In this document: positions 27,901 to 33,900 of the stretch, in pieces | Numbering within the stretch: position 1 is the stretch's first letter | Layout of the letters: every line of letters starts with the position of its first letter | From: Misgurnus anguillicaudatus | Taxonomy: Eukaryota; Chordata; Actinopteri; Cypriniformes; Cobitidae | Length of the DNA stretch: 64,000 nucleotides | Assembly (NCBI RefSeq): GCF_027580225.2 | Contig: NC_073340.2 | Coordinates: forward strand, 19,786,001-19,850,000 | Direction: 5' to 3' | Made by a program: the position numbers and the translations under genes | The notes under the pieces: generated by a model | Told to the model about the DNA's origin: nothing | Databases searched by the model: none | Seen by the model: only the letters and a program-made list of their open reading frames with translations

Positions 27901-30900
27901 AAGCTATGAGATCTCCATCACAATAATTATACAGGAAAACACGCTGCAAACCCTTTCAGACTTTGCATCTGTTCGTGATCTTCCTAAGTTTTTTGGAACG
28001 TATGTGAGCTGTGGTCACAATTGCTTTCACTCCCTCTGGAGAATCCCAATATTTGATCCCGAATAGATTTGTCAAATCAAGCTGCTGGGACACATGATGG
28101 TGGTCTGATCGCACACATGGATCATGACATATGATGCTTAAAGGGCGTGTCTGTGTGTACGTGCTTGCATGCGTCAAGGACCATGTTTCTTTCCCACACT
28201 TTGGCCGTTTTCCATATTTCACTTTGTTCTTTAATTGAAATCTGGCTCCCTCATATAGGATGGTTTATTGGCACATCTTCTGTAAAGAAAAACTGGGTCC
28301 GTTTCCATTGCGGAAACCCCAGGCTCACTCATTCATTAAAAAAATCTAATTCAGATCTTGCATCTCTCCTGCAGTGAATGTTTGTCTTCTGCTCATGTAC
28401 ACTAGGTGGCAGTATGTTGCAGCTGTTTTTGGTATTCAGCTCTCAGAACAATAAACCACTTTTGTTATACTTCTATTTTATATTTAATCTAATCTGACTT
28501 AGTGTCACATTTCATCACTCTTACTTTACCCAAGTAATGACAAAGGCATGTGAAAAGTGGCACTCATAGATTAATATATTGTAACCCGACACACCACCAG
28601 CAGGCTCCGGTCCTAAGGATTCAAGCTGCTGTCTACACAAGAAAGTTTTTCTTTCATTTCCTGAGGTTAAAGGTCACTGAAGCCAGTTTTTATGTTAGGA
28701 GCCCTGTTCTGACATGACGTTGTTACTGCCGTTGGTTTGCATGCTTATAATAGCAACTGTTTGTGCTGTATAGAGGGAGCAATTCAACATTGAAGTCACT
28801 GTTTTATTATTAATATCTGAACCAATATTGCTTTAACATGATCACAGTTTAAAGTTCAAATGTATACATGACCTGTAAATAAATACTGCTGTCATGTATT
28901 GGTCATTATTAGGCAGCAGATCTTGTTAAGGATGATGAAGATCAGGACTCTTCCTGGGGTGGAATGAGAGGTGAGTTACAGCAGATTGCGTTACATTTGT
29001 ATTGCATACTTTGTAATGATTTACTATCTTTCTTTCTCTTTTTTGGTTGTTTTTCTCAACTCCGTTCTTCTTTCATCCCGTTCCTTCTCAGAGTATAAGG
29101 TACGTTTTTTTATTGTGCAAATCTAATGCAGCGAATTACTGAACACAAAAATACTCAAACTAATGCATGAGACTTTGTTAGAGCATATTTCTTGGTTATG
29201 TGCATCTGTGTAACTGTGTTTCTTTTACATTCCCTTGTGTTGCAGGTTTACCCCTATGAAATGCTAGCTGTGACTCACAGAGTCCGAGTAAAACTACCAC
29301 GTGATGTGGACCGCACCAGACTGGAGGTAAAAATCCTTATCTCATTTTGGTGATTTACTGTTTTACATAAAATCTACCTTCATAATGTAAATACCATTCA
29401 GTGAAAATATATCCTTGATATATTTAATATTGACTGAGTGAGGCCATGACAAAGATTCAAATTGATAATCTCAAAATTAGATTATAGGACTTTAGCCTGG
29501 ATTTCATAGACAGGGTGGCATATTTTACAGTATTTACTGTATAAGAGCTGTTTTTATGTGTGTACCTGTTTGAGACTGGCTTTTGCAATGCAGGTTATTA
29601 AACCAGATAGTTTATGTTTAGTAGGTTTCGTTTAACATTTACTTTGGCGCATCCCAGCACCATTAAAGGGGACATATCATGAAAATCTTACTTTTTCCAT
29701 GTATAAGTGCTATAATTGGGTCCCCAGTGCTTCTATCAATGTGAAAAAGATCAACCCAGTAATTTAGATTTGATAAACTATTCTCTGCAAGCATGTGAAA
29801 AAAAGACGTAATTGAAATTTGGGTCCCTTGTGATGTCAGAAGGGGATAATACCACCCCTTAATCTAATTTGCATAATTGCACATTTTTGCTCACAACTAC
29901 AAAGTGGCAATTTTAACATGCTATAATAAATGATCTATAGGGGTATTTAGGCTAGAACTTTAAATATGTACTCTGGGGATACGGTAGATTTATAGATTTA
30001 CATTTTAATAAAGTCTTGTGAAATGTTTCCTTTTAAAGTCCACTATGTAGATTTTTAGCGACATCTAGCGGTGAGCAGGCCCGGATTGGCCATAGGGAGA
30101 ACCGGGAGGATTCCCGGTGGGCCGGTCTGTTTTTTTTGGCCACGAGGGCCGGTGTTGTCAAGCCACCGGGATGACGCGTATTTGCGGGTGAGAGATGTTC
30201 CCGCCGCTTTATGCACAAGTTGATTGTGTCCCGAGTCCCGACCACTTATTGGAAGAATTCTTGCATTCGGGTTCATTGACATCTTAAACGCATGGGAAAC
30301 GCAGGACGTGCCGCTGTCTTCTGGTTTTCAAAGCGCTTACTTGAACACGAGTTTTGTTTCAGACGCGTCTATATTGAGTGCGCTTGCCGGCCGCGCATCT
30401 AAATTTAAAATAAACTTGAGCGCGTCTTTTGAGTGCGCTTGCCGGCCGCGCGTCTATTATATTTTAAATAAACTTGAGCGCGTCTTTTGAGTGCGCTTGC
30501 CGGCCGCGCGTCTATTATATTTTAAATAAACTTGAGCGCGTCTTTTGAGTGCGCTTGCCGGCCGCGCGTCTATTATATTTTAAATAAACTTGAGCGCGTC
30601 TTTTGAGTGTGCTTGTCGGCCGCGCGTCTATTATATTTTAAATAAACTTGAGCGCGTCTTAATACAAACGGGCTGGCCTCTAAAAGGAAAAGAATTTACA
30701 AAACGTATTTTTTTATCCAAGTCATAGATGAATTCTCTATGAATAGTCATTATTCATCGTTTATTGCAAGAGGAACAAAAATCTATTTGATGCAAGTAGT
30801 TTCAAAAGTATATCCTTGATGTTTTCTTTTTTTTAACACAATAGGCCTACGTTATTTAGCAATAGACATGATCTAAGTACTAAAAAAAGATACAGATTTT

Positions 30901-33900
30901 TTCCATTTGTTTCCAATGCATACTTGATAAATCTTGCTTGTGTATTGTATATCAGGGGTTTCCAAACGTTATCAACCCAACAGTTAATCTCAAGACTCAC
31001 CATTTTTTAGAAATAGAAATATAGAGGAAAATACAAACACATTTGTTTCCTTTAGTTTTTGAATAAGTTTACTTTAGTAATATTATGGTCTTTTGGTAGA
31101 GCTGCATGATTATGGCAAAAATTATAATTGTTTACTGCATTTGCACGGAATATGATTTCAAAAATACAATGAATTGCAAGGCTGCAGAGAACAGTGCACT
31201 ACTGCAGACTTATACTACTGAGGGTTTAAAGATATTATTTCAATAGTCAGTCATGAACTAAAGTGGGCCGGTCTAAGGCATGAAACTCCAGGGCTGAAAA
31301 TGAGTCCCACTCCGGCCCTGGCGGTGAGACTGTGAATTGCAACCAACGGCTCAGTTCACAACTCACCTCTCCCTTTCCAAACGCATAGTGAAGCTATAGA
31401 GCAGTTTGTCTGTTTAGAAACATGGCGGCAATTTCCATGTAAGGGGACTCGTGGTGTATGTAGATAAAATGGCTCATTCTAAGGTAATAAAAACAATGCA
31501 GTTCATTATGTAAGGTCTTTATACACCACTGATAATATACTCACCTAAAGGATTATTAGGAACACCTGTTCAATTTCTCATTAATGCAATTATCTAATCA
31601 ATCAATCACATGGCAGTTGCTTCAATGCATTTAGGGGTGTGGTCCAGGTCAAGACAATCTCCTGAACTCCAAACTGAATGTCAGAATGGGAGAGAAAGGT
31701 GATTTAAGCAATTTTGAGCGTGGCATGGTTGTTGGTGCCAGACGGCCGCTCTGAGTATTTCACAATCTGCTCAGTAGAGTCAAAATTTGGCGTAAACAGA
31801 ATGAGAACATGGATCCATCATGCCTTGTTACCACTGTGCAGGCTGGTGGTGGTGGTGTAATGATGTTTTCTTGGCACACTTTAGGCCCCTTAGTGCCAAT
31901 TGGGCATCGTTTAAATGCCACGGCCTACATGAGCATTGTTTCTGACCATGTCCATCCCTTTATGACCACCATGTACCCATCCTCTGATGGCTACTTCCAG
32001 CAGGATAATGCACCATGTCACAAAGCTCGAATCATTTCAAATTGGTTTCTTGAACATGACAATGAGTTCACTGTACTAAAATGGCCCCCACAGTCACCAG
32101 ATCTCAACCCAATAGAGCATCTTTGGGATGTGGTGGAACGGGAGCTTCGTGCTCTGGATGTGCATCCCACAAATCTCCATCAACTGCAAGATGCTATCCT
32201 ATCAATATGGGCCAACATTATTAAAGAATGCTTTCAGCACCTTGTTGAATCAATGCCACGTAGAATTAAGGCAGTTCTTAAGGCAAAAGTATTAGTATGG
32301 TGTTCCTAATAATCCTTTTGGTGAGTGTATAGTTATCTATAATATATCGCATTTCTTTCAAGAGATCTTTTTAAAAGTTATACAATGCACCTTTAAGTTA
32401 TGGTTGATTACACTTATGTAACATCGTTACAATCATTAATATGGTGCAATCATTCATTTCTAGTATTCATGGTATTCATGTTCATGGCTTTACTCATTTG
32501 CGATTGATGAGGTGTTTAATTATAATTTTATCAACATTCATGGGTAATTGGGTCAAAGAAAAGCAGAAGGCAACCAGACGAAGAGTTCTTTGTGTATGTT
32601 TGTGTGTATGCATGAATGCACATCTGCCTGTGCGTGGATGTCGGTGAGGTTATTTTGCATATGCTTTAGCTTTGTTGGACCCCAGTCTTCCTCCCCACCG
32701 CCAACACATAATACATCATCTGTGTTCCTGAACATCATGTCACTGCTTTAAGTGGATTTAGTTTGAGTGGAAAAGGGAGAAGATATGCCTGGCCTTCTTT
32801 TACCATCAGTGCGAATTAAAGGAGATGCAGATTTATAGACCCCACACCCTATAACACTGTGGTTAAAAATGCAGCATTTCAAAATAAATGCATGTGTGTG
32901 TTAGTCTGTTATATAACTCATCTGCTGATATAACAGGCTATTGTCTCGTCTGTTTGAATTGAGCGTGATTAGAGTCGGTCACACAATGGGGGGTGTATAC
33001 AATGGCTCAAGATGAAATAAAACTTTCCAAATACGGATGATTTCAGCATCTGTTTGGAACAGTGCAAGATAACCACACATCTGCAAGTGTTACAGTACCA
33101 CATACGACATGGCCTGAAAGAATAAAGGTTTAGATGAATTCATTCTGGAATGCTTTAAAACCAAATTGAGGTCACAAGTTTTAAAGCCTGGCTGCTGCAG
33201 TGGTGCTCAAAGCCCTGATTGTGCAAAACTCATTAAATGTCCTCATCAATCACAAAGCTTATAGAAAAGTGCAGATACTGTAGATGGTTGTAATTATTGT
33301 TGAAATTATATGACACTTTTCCCTCCATGCAGAAATTGTTCTCAGTGTTTTGAAGTCTTGCTGGGTTTGTTTTGAATGGAGATTTATTAGCCCTTTCGAC
33401 ATGGATCTTTAAGGCCTAATTGGATGACTATAGAACTACAGTATTCTACCTACATAATAGTAGTTTATTTTTCCAAAATACGGGCATTTTTGTAACTAGA
33501 CTATGTGACCCTGAACCACAAACTTAAAGGCGGGGCGCATGATCTCTGAAAGCCAGTGTTGACATTTGAAATCACCTAAACAAACACACCCCTACCCCAA
33601 TAGAATCTAGACCTTCTTTTGATAGACCCGCCCCACACATACGCAACCCAAGCAACGATGTCGTTTAGCAGACATGCCCCGTACTATTGATTGGCAACAA
33701 GTGTGTTTTGGTAGTCGCCTGACTCTCTCTTCCAAAGTGTTTTTCAAAAATCATGCACCTCGCCTTTAAGTTGCACAGTTATATTTATAAGAATAGCCAA
33801 CAATACATTGTATGGGTCAAATTTATTTATTTTTAATGCCAAAAATCATTAGGATATTAAAGGACAAGTTCGGTATTTTACACTTAAAGCCCTGTTTTCA

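Larger units (their letters stand above)
30033..32396. mobile_element. TTAAAGGTGCA-type MITE interrupted by two later insertions
   Basis: Host pieces: 30033-30075, 31329-31537 and 32330-32396, together about 320 bp. They align in order with the copies at 13361 and 22228: TTAAAGTCCACTATGTAG, GTGAATTGCAACCAACGG, GGTCTTTATACACCACTGAT, then TACAATGCACCTTTAA. The hAT and Tc1 copies listed next occupy the gaps. Confidence 0.88.

Noticed and set aside
18735..29245. fish counterpart of mir-95, which lies in a human ABLIM2 intron
   Set aside because: No matching mature sequence or comparable hairpin was seen; the strong hairpins here are transposon-derived.
30376..30660. CRISPR-like array
   Set aside because: Units are tandem 58-bp repeats without unique spacers, in a vertebrate transposon.
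31809..32309. 166-codon frame as a host gene
   Set aside because: It is the C-terminal half of a Tc1/mariner transposase between terminal inverted repeats and lacks its first catalytic Asp.
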